From: Gordonia jinghuaiqii
Lineage (GTDB): Bacteria; Actinomycetota; Actinomycetes; Mycobacteriales; Mycobacteriaceae
DNA length: 64,000 nt
Assembly (NCBI RefSeq): GCF_014041935.1
Contig: NZ_CP059491.1
Span: 2,914,001 to 2,978,000 of the forward strand
Reading direction: 5' to 3'
Made by a program: the position numbers and the translations under genes. Every line of letters starts with the position of its first letter. Position 1 is the stretch's first letter. The notes below the pieces were generated by a model. The model saw nothing but the letters and a program-made list of their open reading frames with translations. It made no database searches and was not told where the DNA came from. This document shows positions 8,353 to 18,314 of the stretch, in pieces.

Positions 8353-8781
8353 ATGCTCACCGAAGACGACTGCGCGCGGCATCTCCGCGCGGCACAACTG
8401 CGGGTGACCCGTCCGCGGGTCGCGGTGATGCGCGCGGTGGATTCACACCCGCACGCAGACACCGACGCGGTACTCCGATCCACGCGTGAGGAACTCCCGG
8501 ACGTGTCACAACAGGCGGTGTACGACGTCCTGGGCGCGTTGACATCCGCCGGACTTGTGCGGCGAATCCAGCCTGCCGGGCATGTGTCTCGATATGAGTC
8601 ACGCGTCGGCGACAACCACCATCACGTGATCTGCCGTGCATGCGGATCCATCGGTGACGTCGACTGCGCGGTCGGCGAAGCCCCGTGTCTCACCGCCTCC
8701 AACGACCGGGGCTTCGTCATCGACGAGGCCGAGGTCGTCTACTGGGGCTACTGCCCCGACTGCATCCCCGACCCCACCTGA
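8353..8781 (+). CDS. furA: Fur-family regulator FurA
   Basis: A 142-residue ferric-uptake-regulator-family protein, the redox and iron sensor that in mycobacteria represses itself and katG. The N-terminal winged helix covers about residues 8-80 (RVTRPRVAVMRAV, VSQQAVYDVLGAL). The C-terminal dimerisation and metal domain has the His-rich NHHHVIC and two Cys pairs, C94/C97 (CRAC) and C134/C137 (CPDC), for structural zinc. It sits 113 bases upstream of katG on the same strand, the classic pair. The start at ATG 8353 is supported by promoter spacing; an in-frame upstream start at 8317 would lie inside the promoter. Confidence 0.93.
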   Translation: MLTEDDCARHLRAAQLRVTRPRVAVMRAVDSHPHADTDAVLRSTREELPDVSQQAVYDVLGALTSAGLVRRIQPAGHVSRYESRVGDNHHHVICRACGSIGDVDCAVGEAPCLTASNDRGFVIDEAEVVYWGYCPDCIPDPT

Positions 8782-8861
8782 TCCCGGCCGAACGGCCCCG
8801 ACACACACAACCGCACCCCCATCCCTTTCACCTCCCTTGCTGCGATCACACCCATTGGTGA

Positions 8862-11108
<2,247 letters not shown>

Positions 11109-11143
11109 TCTGACGACGCCCGCTGATCTGACGACGTCGCGAG

Positions 11144-11174
11144 GCGGAGGTATCCGGTTCCCGGGTACCTCCGC
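11144..11174 (+). terminator. Hairpin terminator downstream of katG
   Basis: An inverted repeat with 12-base arms (GCGGAGGTATCC and GGGTACCTCCGC, one G-U pair) around a seven-base loop lies 36 bases after the katG stop. It has no U-tract, which is common in actinobacteria. The preceding 14-base direct repeat CTGATCTGACGACG (11105 and 11123) spans the katG stop codon. Confidence 0.65.
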
Positions 11175-11328
11175 TTCGGTGTCTACCGACCCCGGCGTTC
11201 TCCTTGGCGCAGCCGTCTCGTCCCTCCGTGACGGAGTCGTCTCGTCGCCCGGCGCGCACGCGAATCCGGAACTATGCTGGCGCTTTCCCTCGGTTGGCGG
11301 GTGACCGCCGTGACGGAAGGTGACGACG

Positions 11329-12579
11329 ATGTCCGGCGAGCACAGGTCTCTGGGCCACATCCGACTGACCTCACACAGCGGCGGGGTCGACGCCCCGCCC
11401 CTCCACTGGGGCGCGGCCACCGCGGCCGAACGAGGACCGGTCATCGGCACCACGGGAACGCGCGGTCACCGCAACGTCATCGGCACCCACAGCGGGTCCT
11501 ACAGCGTGTATCGGGCGCTGGCCGTCGCCGCCGGCGCACTCGCCCGCGAACATCGCGCCGACCTCACCGACACCGCGCCCACCGATCACATCGGCCCGTA
11601 TCCGCAATGGTGTGATCCCAAGGTCATCGTCTCCCTCGATCCCTGGGGAGCGACCGTCGCCGAGAGCTTCCCCGACGAGATCGCCGCGGGCTACGACATC
11701 CGCCCGACGATCGCCATCACCAAAGCGCACGTGATCCTGCCCGAGATCGCCGAGGCGATCGACAAGGGCCGACTCGTCCCCGACGGCCGGGTGCTCCTGC
11801 CCAACGGCGCCGCCCTGGTGACCAAGGCCGCGCTCGAACCGGTGTGGCACCTGCCGGGCGTGGCGCAACGGTTCGGATGTTCCGAGGCCGAGTTGCGCCG
11901 GGTCCTGTTCGAGGAGACCGGCGGTATGTACCCCGAACTGGTCACCCGGTCCGATCTCGAGGTCTTCCTGCCACCCATCGGCGGGCAGACCGTCTACATC
12001 TTCGGCGACGCCCGCGACCTCTCGAACCCGTCGGTCGAGCTGACCGCCCGGGTCCACGACGAATGCAACGGCTCGGATGTGTTCGGCTCCGACATCTGCA
12101 CGTGCCGGCCCTATCTGACCCACGCGATCGAGGAGTGCATCCGCGGCACCCAGCGCGGCGGTGTCGGATTGGTCTCCTACTCGCGCAAGGAAGGGCGCGC
12201 ACTCGGTGAGGTCACCAAGTTCCTGGTCTACAACGCGCGCAAACGCCAGGTCGGCGGCGACACCGCAGATCAGTACTTCGCGCGCACGGAATGCGTTGCG
12301 GGCGTTCAGGACATGCGGTTCCAAGAACTCATGCCCGACGTGCTGCACTGGTTCGGAATCACCAAGATCCATCACCTGGTGTCGATGAGCAACATGAAGT
12401 ACGACGCCATCACCACCTCGGGCATCGAGGTCGGTGAACGGGTGAACATCCCCGACGAACTGGTCCCGGCCGACGCCCGGGTGGAGATCGACGCGAAGAT
12501 GGCGGCCGGCTATTTCACCCCGGGACCGGTGCCCGATGCCGACGAACTGCGACAGGTCAAGGGCCGGGGGCTGGAGTGA
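11329..12579 (+). CDS. URC1: URC1-type GTP cyclohydrolase II-like protein (uracil catabolism)
   Basis: A 416-residue protein with an N-terminal extension domain of about 220 residues (the GTP_CH_N type) followed by a GTP cyclohydrolase II-like domain. The zinc cysteines are kept as C246, C257 and C259 (HDEC and DICTC), and the catalytic loop reads SRKEGRALGEVTKF, near residues 285-298. True RibA for riboflavin lacks this extension and is usually fused to or clustered with other rib genes. Here the partners are DUF1688 and Upp, which matches the yeast URC pathway, where Urc1 acts on a UMP-derived uracil ring. The ATG at 11329 follows a GGAAGG by eight bases and is preferred to the GTG at 11320. 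It overlaps the next gene by four bases. Confidence 0.85.
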   Translation: MSGEHRSLGHIRLTSHSGGVDAPPLHWGAATAAERGPVIGTTGTRGHRNVIGTHSGSYSVYRALAVAAGALAREHRADLTDTAPTDHIGPYPQWCDPKVIVSLDPWGATVAESFPDEIAAGYDIRPTIAITKAHVILPEIAEAIDKGRLVPDGRVLLPNGAALVTKAALEPVWHLPGVAQRFGCSEAELRRVLFEETGGMYPELVTRSDLEVFLPPIGGQTVYIFGDARDLSNPSVELTARVHDECNGSDVFGSDICTCRPYLTHAIEECIRGTQRGGVGLVSYSRKEGRALGEVTKFLVYNARKRQVGGDTADQYFARTECVAGVQDMRFQELMPDVLHWFGITKIHHLVSMSNMKYDAITTSGIEVGERVNIPDELVPADARVEIDAKMAAGYFTPGPVPDADELRQVKGRGLE

Positions 12580-13826
12580 GTTCCCCCGCGCACGGCGCCG
12601 CGGCGGACCCGCTCGCCGACCGGGCAGCCGAGCTACTCCGAACCACCGGCGCGGTACGAACGCGGTCCCGCCAGCTGCTCGATCGCGCGCGGGCCGGCGG
12701 GTCGCCGTGGTTCACCGTGCAGGACGGCGCACTCGACGCGGCCGCCGAGATCGTCGCCGACACCTGCCGGTCTCGATACCCCGAGGGGAACATCCCTTTT
12801 CACAGTCGGTGGCGACATTTCGAGGCCGGCGGCATCGACCGTCTGGATTCCCTCGACGGCGCCCTGCCGGACAATTCCGCCGAGCGAAGTCGCGTGCTCA
12901 TCGACCTGGTGGTGGTCAGCGTGCTCCTCGACGCCGGAGCCGGACCGGACTGGCGCTACCACGAATCGTCGACCGGACTGGTGCTGACACGGTCCGAGGG
13001 ACTCGGCGTCGCGAGTTGGGACGCGTTCGGCGCAGGTCTGTTCTCCGGCGATCCGACCCGACCCCTGCGCGCCGACGCCGCCGGCCTGACCGCCCTCACC
13101 GTCGACGACCTGGGGTCGGCGTTCGGGGTGGATCGGGCGAACCCACTGACCGGCCTGGACGGGCGCGTCGACCTTCTCCGTCGTCTCGGTGACGCACTCG
13201 CCGCTCGGCCGGAGGTGTTCGGACCCGACGCCCGGCCCGGCGGTCTGTTCGACCACCTCACCCGGGACGGCGACCCACGGATCTCCGCGACCGACATCCT
13301 GGGCGCCGTCCTCGAGTTCCTGGGACCGATCTGGCCGTCGGACAACACGATCGGGCTTCATCCCCTCGGTGATTGCTGGCAGCACAGGGCGGTGGCAGGC
13401 CCGGGCCTCAGCGCGGGTTGGATGCCGTTCCACAAGCTGTCGCAGTGGTTGACCTACTCGCTGCTCGAACCGTTCGTGTGGGCGGGAATCGAGGTCACCG
13501 GGCTCGATGAGCTGACCGGCCTGCCCGAATACCGCAACGGCGGACTCCTCCTCGACACCGGCGTCCTCGAACTCCGGAAAAAGGCGTGGGCACAACGGGA
13601 GTGGAACGTCGGTGACGAGCTCGTCGTCGAATGGCGCGCACTGACCGTCGCACTGCTCGACGAACTCGCCGACCTGGTCCGCGAACGGCTGGGCGCGAGT
13701 TCGACGGAGATGCCGCTGGCGTGCGTCCTGGAAGGCGGGACGTGGGCCGCGGGCCGAGTACTAGCAGGAGAACTACGAGATGGTCTGCCGCCGTTGTCGA
13801 TTCACAGCACCGGCACCGTTTTCTGA
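12576..13826 (+). CDS. URC4: URC4/Urg3 family protein (DUF1688)
   Basis: A 416-residue protein of the DUF1688 family, known from yeast and fungi as Urc4/Urg3, required for growth on uracil as nitrogen source. Conserved-looking stretches are NIPFHSRWRHFEAGG, PDWRYHESSTG, HPLGDCWQH and GWMPFHKLSQWLTYSL. There is no membrane segment or signal. In yeast, loss of URC4 leads to ribosylurea accumulation, so the family is thought to act after ring opening; the precise reaction is not settled as far as I know. Its GTG start overlaps the stop of the URC1 gene (GTGA), indicating translational coupling, and upp follows after 15 bases. Confidence 0.87.
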   Translation: MSSPAHGAAADPLADRAAELLRTTGAVRTRSRQLLDRARAGGSPWFTVQDGALDAAAEIVADTCRSRYPEGNIPFHSRWRHFEAGGIDRLDSLDGALPDNSAERSRVLIDLVVVSVLLDAGAGPDWRYHESSTGLVLTRSEGLGVASWDAFGAGLFSGDPTRPLRADAAGLTALTVDDLGSAFGVDRANPLTGLDGRVDLLRRLGDALAARPEVFGPDARPGGLFDHLTRDGDPRISATDILGAVLEFLGPIWPSDNTIGLHPLGDCWQHRAVAGPGLSAGWMPFHKLSQWLTYSLLEPFVWAGIEVTGLDELTGLPEYRNGGLLLDTGVLELRKKAWAQREWNVGDELVVEWRALTVALLDELADLVRERLGASSTEMPLACVLEGGTWAAGRVLAGELRDGLPPLSIHSTGTVF

Positions 13827-13841
13827 TCCGAGAGGACCTTC

Positions 13842-14471
13842 ATGGGCACCGTCGCCGTCATCGATCATCCGCTGGTACAGCACAAGTTGACGCTCATGCG
13901 TCGCGAAGACACGTCCACCAGCGACTTCCGTCGGTTGTTGAACGAGATCTCCACCCTCATGGCCTACGACGTGTTGCGGGACATCCCGATGCACGAGGTC
14001 ACCATCGAGACCCCGCTCGAGACCACCACGGCCAGCGTGATCGACGGCAAGAAGCTGGTGTTCGCCGCGGTTCTGCGTGCGGGCGCCGGTATCGCCGACG
14101 GCATGCTGACCGTGGTGCCGGGCGCCCGTGTCGGGCACATCGGCCTCTACCGGGACCCCAAGACCATGGTGGTCGTGGAGTACTACTTCAAGATGCCCTC
14201 AGAGCTCGACGAGCGTGATGTGGTGATCGTCGATCCGCTTCTGGCAACCGGACATTCGGCCGTCGCGGCGATCGATCGGATCAAGGAGTACGGGCCGCGG
14301 TCGATCAAGTTCGTGTGCCTGCTCGCCTGCCCCGAGGGCATCGGGGTACTCCACCGTGCGCACCCCGACGTACCGATCTACACCGCAGGCATCGATCGGG
14401 AACTCGACGACAACGGTTTCATCCGGCCCGGCCTCGGCGATGCGGGCGACCGGATCTTCGGGACCGCGTGA
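13842..14471 (+). CDS. upp: Uracil phosphoribosyltransferase
   Basis: A 209-residue type I phosphoribosyltransferase that makes UMP from uracil and PRPP. The family length is right and the PRPP loop is [14 protein letters not shown] (about residues 127-140). The uracil-binding C-terminal region is [25 protein letters not shown]. The N-terminal flexible arm also matches ([18 protein letters not shown]). A GAGAGG motif precedes the ATG. Its position as third gene of the URC cassette fits the yeast pathway, where UPRT (Urc6/Fur1) supplies UMP for the URC enzymes. It may therefore be a catabolic paralogue rather than, or besides, the general salvage enzyme. Confidence 0.96.
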   Translation: MGTVAVIDHPLVQHKLTLMRREDTSTSDFRRLLNEISTLMAYDVLRDIPMHEVTIETPLETTTASVIDGKKLVFAAVLRAGAGIADGMLTVVPGARVGHIGLYRDPKTMVVVEYYFKMPSELDERDVVIVDPLLATGHSAVAAIDRIKEYGPRSIKFVCLLACPEGIGVLHRAHPDVPIYTAGIDRELDDNGFIRPGLGDAGDRIFGTA

Positions 14472-14504
14472 CCCCCGGTCCGCGACCTCGCAGGGCAATA
14501 TCGG

Positions 14505-15215
14505 TCAGGACACCTGCCAGGCCACGGCAGCGCCGATGGCGCCGGTCGCATTGAGCGCCCAGTGCAGTGCGATCGGGGCGAGCAGGCTCGTGGTGCGATG
14601 TCGCAGCCAGCCGAGCACGAAACCGGCGACGCCGGTCGCCAGGACGGCCCCGGCGATCCCGGCGATCTGGGCGAGGACGCCCGCCCCCAGGACGTCGCTC
14701 AAACCCTCGTTGCCCGCAGTGAGGCCGGTCGAGGACGAGATGTGCCACAGTCCGAACGCGACGGCACCGAAGATCAACGTCATCACCGGCCTGCACAGTC
14801 GGCCCAGAACCCCTTGCAGCACACCGCGGAAGATGACCTCCTCGGGCAGCACCGTCTGCAGCGGGATGATCACGAAGGCGGCCAGCAACGCCTCGGAGGT
14901 GTCGTCGTAGCGGTCGGACAGGAAGAACTCGCGCGTCGCCGGGATCGCGACGGCCGCCGACACGATCGCCGCGACCACGATCACCGACGCGACAGCGAAC
15001 GGGATACCGGCACGCAACTCCGAACGACTCAGACCCAGATCCCGCCACCCCAGTCCGCCGCCACGGGCGACGGCGAGAAGAACGACCGCCGCGACAGGAA
15101 TCAGCGCGATCTCCACCGGACCGCCCACCCGGTGGGCGACGACGTTCACCACGACCAGGATCGCGACCACCACCACGAGGAGCGCGGCGTCGTGGCGCCG
15201 GGACTGGGTGATCAC
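14505..15215 (-). CDS. CPBP-family intramembrane glutamic protease (CAAX protease-like)
   Basis: A 236-residue integral membrane protein of the Abi/CPBP family. The active-site motifs are present and in order: EEVIFRG (EExxxR), GLWHISS and a C-terminal HWALN. Six to eight hydrophobic segments are visible, starting with AALLVVVVAILVVVNVVAH. Family members include prenyl-protein-type proteases and bacteriocin self-immunity proteins; no partner peptide gene is nearby, so the substrate is unknown. The GTG at 15215 is chosen because upstream codons are Arg-rich shadow sequence. It converges with upp and diverges from the BASS transporter. Confidence 0.82.
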   Translation of the reverse strand: MITQSRRHDAALLVVVVAILVVVNVVAHRVGGPVEIALIPVAAVVLLAVARGGGLGWRDLGLSRSELRAGIPFAVASVIVVAAIVSAAVAIPATREFFLSDRYDDTSEALLAAFVIIPLQTVLPEEVIFRGVLQGVLGRLCRPVMTLIFGAVAFGLWHISSSTGLTAGNEGLSDVLGAGVLAQIAGIAGAVLATGVAGFVLGWLRHRTTSLLAPIALHWALNATGAIGAAVAWQVS

Positions 15216-15282
15216 GCGTCGAGTGTCCCGCACGCGACATCCCCGGTGTCGGCGTTCACCGGAGGTGACCGAGAATGGTGCG

Positions 15283-16251
15283 ATGTCCGCCCCCGCGACC
15301 ATGACCGCGCGCCTCGAGCGCCACCAGGTCGTGCTCTACCTGGCCGCCATCGCGGCGGGACTCGGCGCCGGTCTGACTTTCCCGACGACCGCCGAAGCAC
15401 TCGACGTCGCGGTCACCCCACTTCTGGTGGCGCTTCTGTACGTGACGTTCCTGCAGGTTCGGGCGTCGGACCTGCTTACGTCCCTGCGTGACCGGCGGTT
15501 CATGACGGCGGTGCTGATCATCAACTTCGTCGTCGCACCGGCCGTCGTCGCAGCTCTGTCACCGCTGCTGCCGGCCGACGACGCGATCCGCGTCGGGGCG
15601 ATGCTCGTCCTGCTGTCACCGTGTGTGGACTACGTGGTGGTGTTCACCGGGCTCGCCGGCGGCGACCATCGGCGACTGCTCGCGGCCACTCCCCTGTTGT
15701 TGCTGGCCCAGATGCTGCTGACCCCGGTATATCTGACGATTCTCCTCGGCGACCGCAGATCAGTCATCGATCCGGAACCGTTCCTGTGGGCATTCCTCGT
15801 GCTGATCGTGCTACCGCTGGCTTCGGCGTGGCTCACCCAGGCCTGGGCCGCGCGGTCGGACACCGGGCGTGCGGCCGGCACCGCCGCGGGTACGACGATG
15901 GTCCCGTTGATGATCGCCGTCCTGTTCGTCGCGGTGTGCTCGCAGGTGCCGCGCATCGATGGCCGGTTCGGCGAGATCGCCGGCTTCGTCCCGGTGTACG
16001 TCGCGTTCCTGGTCCTCATGGCGGTGATCGGACTCGTCCTGGCGCGCGGCTTTCGGCTTCGGCCCAAACCTGCTCGCGCCGTGGTCTTCTCCGGGGCCAC
16101 CCGTAATTCTCTGGTGGTCTTGCCGCTGGCGCTGGCCCTTCCGGTCGGGGCGGAGCTGGCGGCGGCGACGGTGATCACTCAGACGCTGGTGGAACTCGCC
16201 GGGATGGTTGTTCTGGTGTGGGCGTTCACTTGTGGGGCACGTCGGCGCTGA
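15283..16251 (+). CDS. BASS/ACR3-type transporter (arsenic resistance-like)
   Basis: A 322-residue membrane protein with about ten hydrophobic segments, resembling the bile acid:sodium symporter superfamily branch commonly annotated as arsenic resistance protein. The segment LSPCVDYVVVFTGLAGGD contains the Cys in the position typical of ACR3 carriers. RAVVFSGATRNSLVVLPLALALP matches the conserved crossover region near the C-terminus. No arsenate reductase or ArsR gene lies nearby, so arsenite export is uncertain. The start is uncertain: the ATG at 15283 is preferred, with 15301 as alternative. Its last 26 bases overlap the end of the convergent SDR gene. Confidence 0.78.
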   Translation: MSAPATMTARLERHQVVLYLAAIAAGLGAGLTFPTTAEALDVAVTPLLVALLYVTFLQVRASDLLTSLRDRRFMTAVLIINFVVAPAVVAALSPLLPADDAIRVGAMLVLLSPCVDYVVVFTGLAGGDHRRLLAATPLLLLAQMLLTPVYLTILLGDRRSVIDPEPFLWAFLVLIVLPLASAWLTQAWAARSDTGRAAGTAAGTTMVPLMIAVLFVAVCSQVPRIDGRFGEIAGFVPVYVAFLVLMAVIGLVLARGFRLRPKPARAVVFSGATRNSLVVLPLALALPVGAELAAATVITQTLVELAGMVVLVWAFTCGARRR

Positions 16252-16960
16252 GTCCCCCGTCCATCACGAACTCCGCGCCGGTCGCGTAGGACGACTCGTC
16301 ACTCGCGAGGAACACCACGAACGTCGACACCTCGCGGGACTCGGCCGCCCGACCCATCGGCACGGTGACCATGTCGTCCGGGATGCCCTCGGTCATCGGG
16401 GTGCGGACCAGGCCGGGGTGGATGGAGTTGACCCGGACGTTGTGCGGGGCGAGTTCGAGCGCGACCGACTTGGCCAGTCCGCGCACACCCCACTTGGTGG
16501 CCACGTACCCGTGCGCCCACGGGCTCCCCCGCAGCCCCTCCACCGAGGACACGTTGATGATCGATCCGCCGCCGGCCTCGATCATCAGATCGGCCACCGC
16601 CTGGATGCCCAGGAACGTCCCGGTGAGGTTGACGTCGAGGATCTTCTTCCACTTGTCGAGCCGGAACTTCTGGATGGTGGACCCGTTGACGATGCCCGCG
16701 TTGTTCACCAGGACGTTGACCTTGCCGAATTCGTCGACCGCCGTCGAGACCGCGGCCTGCCAGTCCTCGGGCGAGGTCACATCGAGGTGGACATACCGTG
16801 CCGCGTCTCCCAGTTCGGCGGCGAGCGCCTTGCCCTCGTCGTCGAGGATGTCGCCGATCACCACCTTCGCACCTTCGGCGACCAGGGCCCGGGCGTGCTC
16901 TGCACCCATACCCCGCGAACCGCCGGTGATCACTGCAACCTTGTCGTCTACGCGTCCCAT
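16226..16960 (-). CDS. Short-chain dehydrogenase/reductase, hydroxysteroid dehydrogenase-like
   Basis: A 244-residue classical SDR. The cofactor motif is GGSRGMGAEHARAL (TGxxxGxG type), followed by NNAG. The catalytic set N-S-Y-K is present: S in INVSSVEG and Y/K in YVATKWG. The chain ends with the usual GAEFVMDGG region. An acidic residue after strand 2 (IGD) suggests NAD(H) preference. Similarity in layout to 3-alpha/20-beta-hydroxysteroid dehydrogenases (Rv2002/FabG3 type) suggests a steroid or lipid substrate; this is inference. Start at the ATG at 16960. A perfect KstR-consensus site lies 33 bases upstream, shared with the divergent gene at 17111. Confidence 0.85.
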   Translation of the reverse strand: MGRVDDKVAVITGGSRGMGAEHARALVAEGAKVVIGDILDDEGKALAAELGDAARYVHLDVTSPEDWQAAVSTAVDEFGKVNVLVNNAGIVNGSTIQKFRLDKWKKILDVNLTGTFLGIQAVADLMIEAGGGSIINVSSVEGLRGSPWAHGYVATKWGVRGLAKSVALELAPHNVRVNSIHPGLVRTPMTEGIPDDMVTVPMGRAAESREVSTFVVFLASDESSYATGAEFVMDGGLSADVPHK

Positions 16961-16992
16961 GGCGAGCAACGCTACCGCGATCACCGCGAAAA

Positions 16993-17006
16993 TAGAACAG
17001 GTTCCA
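16993..17006. promoter_or_regulatory. Candidate KstR operator
   Basis: The 14-base sequence TAGAACAGGTTCCA matches every fixed position of the KstR consensus TNNAACNNGTTNNA known from mycobacterial and rhodococcal cholesterol genes. It lies in the 150-base region between the divergent SDR and dihydrodipicolinate-reductase-like genes, 33 bases from the SDR start, where a repressor would block that promoter. No other site in the window matched as well by eye. Confidence 0.62.
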
Positions 17007-17110
17007 ACACGAAATGGTCTACTGAACAGACATACGTCCGGACAGGTGTACACCACCACGGTCCCGCGACTTCCACGTGCACGACCTCGCAGCTCAAGGA
17101 GCCACACCAC

Positions 17111-18196
17111 ATGTCCATCCGCGTAGCCCTCGTCGGAACCGGCAACGTAGGCCGGCTGTCCCTCATCCAGCTGATCGAGGACCCGCGCTTCGAGCTCACC
17201 GCGGTATGCGTGTCGGCACCGGAGAAAGTGGGGGTCGACGCCGCGGTCCTGGCCGGACAGCAGACGCCGACGGGCGTCCTCGCCGTCGACGACCTCGACG
17301 CGCTGATCGCGACGAACCCCGACTGCGTGGTGTACTGCGCGATGGGCGACACCCGGCCCGTCGAGGCGTTCACCGACGTGGTGCGCATCCTCGCCGCCGG
17401 CATCGACGTCGTGGGCTCCTCGCCCAACACACTCCAGTATCCGTGGGGCGTGATGCCGGCGAAGACCATCACCAAGATCGAGGAGACCACCGCGGCCAGC
17501 GGTGCGAGCCTGTTCGTCACCGGCGTCGACCCCGGCTTCGCCAACGACCTCATCCCGTTCGTGTTCGCCGGTACCTGTCAGCGCATCGAGCAGGTCCGGT
17601 GCATGGAGATCGCCGATTACGCCACCTACGACGGCGCGACCGTGATGTTCGACGTCATGGGATTCGGGAAACCCCTCGACGAGACGCCGATGCTGTTCCT
17701 GCCCGGCGTGCTCGGCCTCGCCTGGGGAACGACCATCCAGCAGCTGGCCGCCGGACTCGGCGTCACTGTCGACGACATCGAGGAGATCCACGAAAGCGAG
17801 CCTGCGCCAGAGGCTTTCGAGGTCGCTGCCGGTAGCATCGCCCAGGGCACGCGCGCCGCGGTGCGCTTTCAGATCGTCGGCAAGGTCGAGGGCCGGCCGG
17901 CCATCGTGATCGAACACGTGACGCGCCTGCGGGGCGATCTGCGCCCGGACTGGGCGCAGCCCGCTCAGCCGGGCGGCTGCTACCGCGTGGAGATCACCGG
18001 CGAACCGTCGTACACCGTCGACATCTGTCCGACGAGCCTCAAGGGCGACCACAACCACGCCGCCATAGTCGCCGCCGCGGGGCGCATCGTGAACGCGATC
18101 CCGGCCGTCGTCGACGGGCCGGCGGGTATCCGGACGACGCTGGATCTCCCTCTGGTGACCGGACCGGGGATCACACCGAACACGTTCCGTGCGTGA
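17111..18196 (+). CDS. Dihydrodipicolinate-reductase-like NAD(P)-binding protein
   Basis: A 361-residue oxidoreductase with an N-terminal Rossmann fold (VALVGTGNVGRLSLIQLI, GxGxxG) similar to the dihydrodipicolinate reductase N-terminal family. The middle contains FVTGVDPGFANDLIPFVFAG and the C-terminal half a substrate-domain region (RLRGDLRPDWAQ, GDHNHAAIVAAAGRIVNAIPAV). Related actinobacterial proteins are annotated as NAD(P)H-dependent amine dehydrogenase family; I do not know the substrate. It is too long and too different to be DapB itself. AAGGAG sits nine bases before the ATG. Sharing a KstR-like site with the SDR suggests a role in steroid or lipid breakdown. Confidence 0.75.
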   Translation: MSIRVALVGTGNVGRLSLIQLIEDPRFELTAVCVSAPEKVGVDAAVLAGQQTPTGVLAVDDLDALIATNPDCVVYCAMGDTRPVEAFTDVVRILAAGIDVVGSSPNTLQYPWGVMPAKTITKIEETTAASGASLFVTGVDPGFANDLIPFVFAGTCQRIEQVRCMEIADYATYDGATVMFDVMGFGKPLDETPMLFLPGVLGLAWGTTIQQLAAGLGVTVDDIEEIHESEPAPEAFEVAAGSIAQGTRAAVRFQIVGKVEGRPAIVIEHVTRLRGDLRPDWAQPAQPGGCYRVEITGEPSYTVDICPTSLKGDHNHAAIVAAAGRIVNAIPAVVDGPAGIRTTLDLPLVTGPGITPNTFRA

Positions 18197-18282
18197 GTAT
18201 CTGTTCGGCGATGGCGGAGTGGGTGCAATCGCGGGCCGCCACGCCATCGTTCCGCGCAACTGAGAGCTGACAGGCGGTAACG

Positions 18283-18302
18283 TTTCTCGGGTTCTCGAGA
18301 AA
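18283..18302. promoter_or_regulatory. Palindrome upstream of membrane hydrolase gene
   Basis: A perfect inverted repeat TTTCTCG/CGAGAAA with a six-base centre lies 12 bases before the GTG at 18315, next to the AGAGGA ribosome-binding site. It could be an operator or an RNA hairpin affecting translation. A second, looser inverted repeat (CGATGGCG at 18209 and CGCCATCG at 18242) precedes it and may end the upstream transcript. Confidence 0.35.
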
Positions 18303-18314
18303 AGAGGAACGCCC

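Noticed and set aside
11329..12579. Riboflavin-synthesis RibA
   Set aside because: It has a 220-residue extra N-terminal domain and is coupled to DUF1688 and upp instead of rib genes, so URC1 is the better call.
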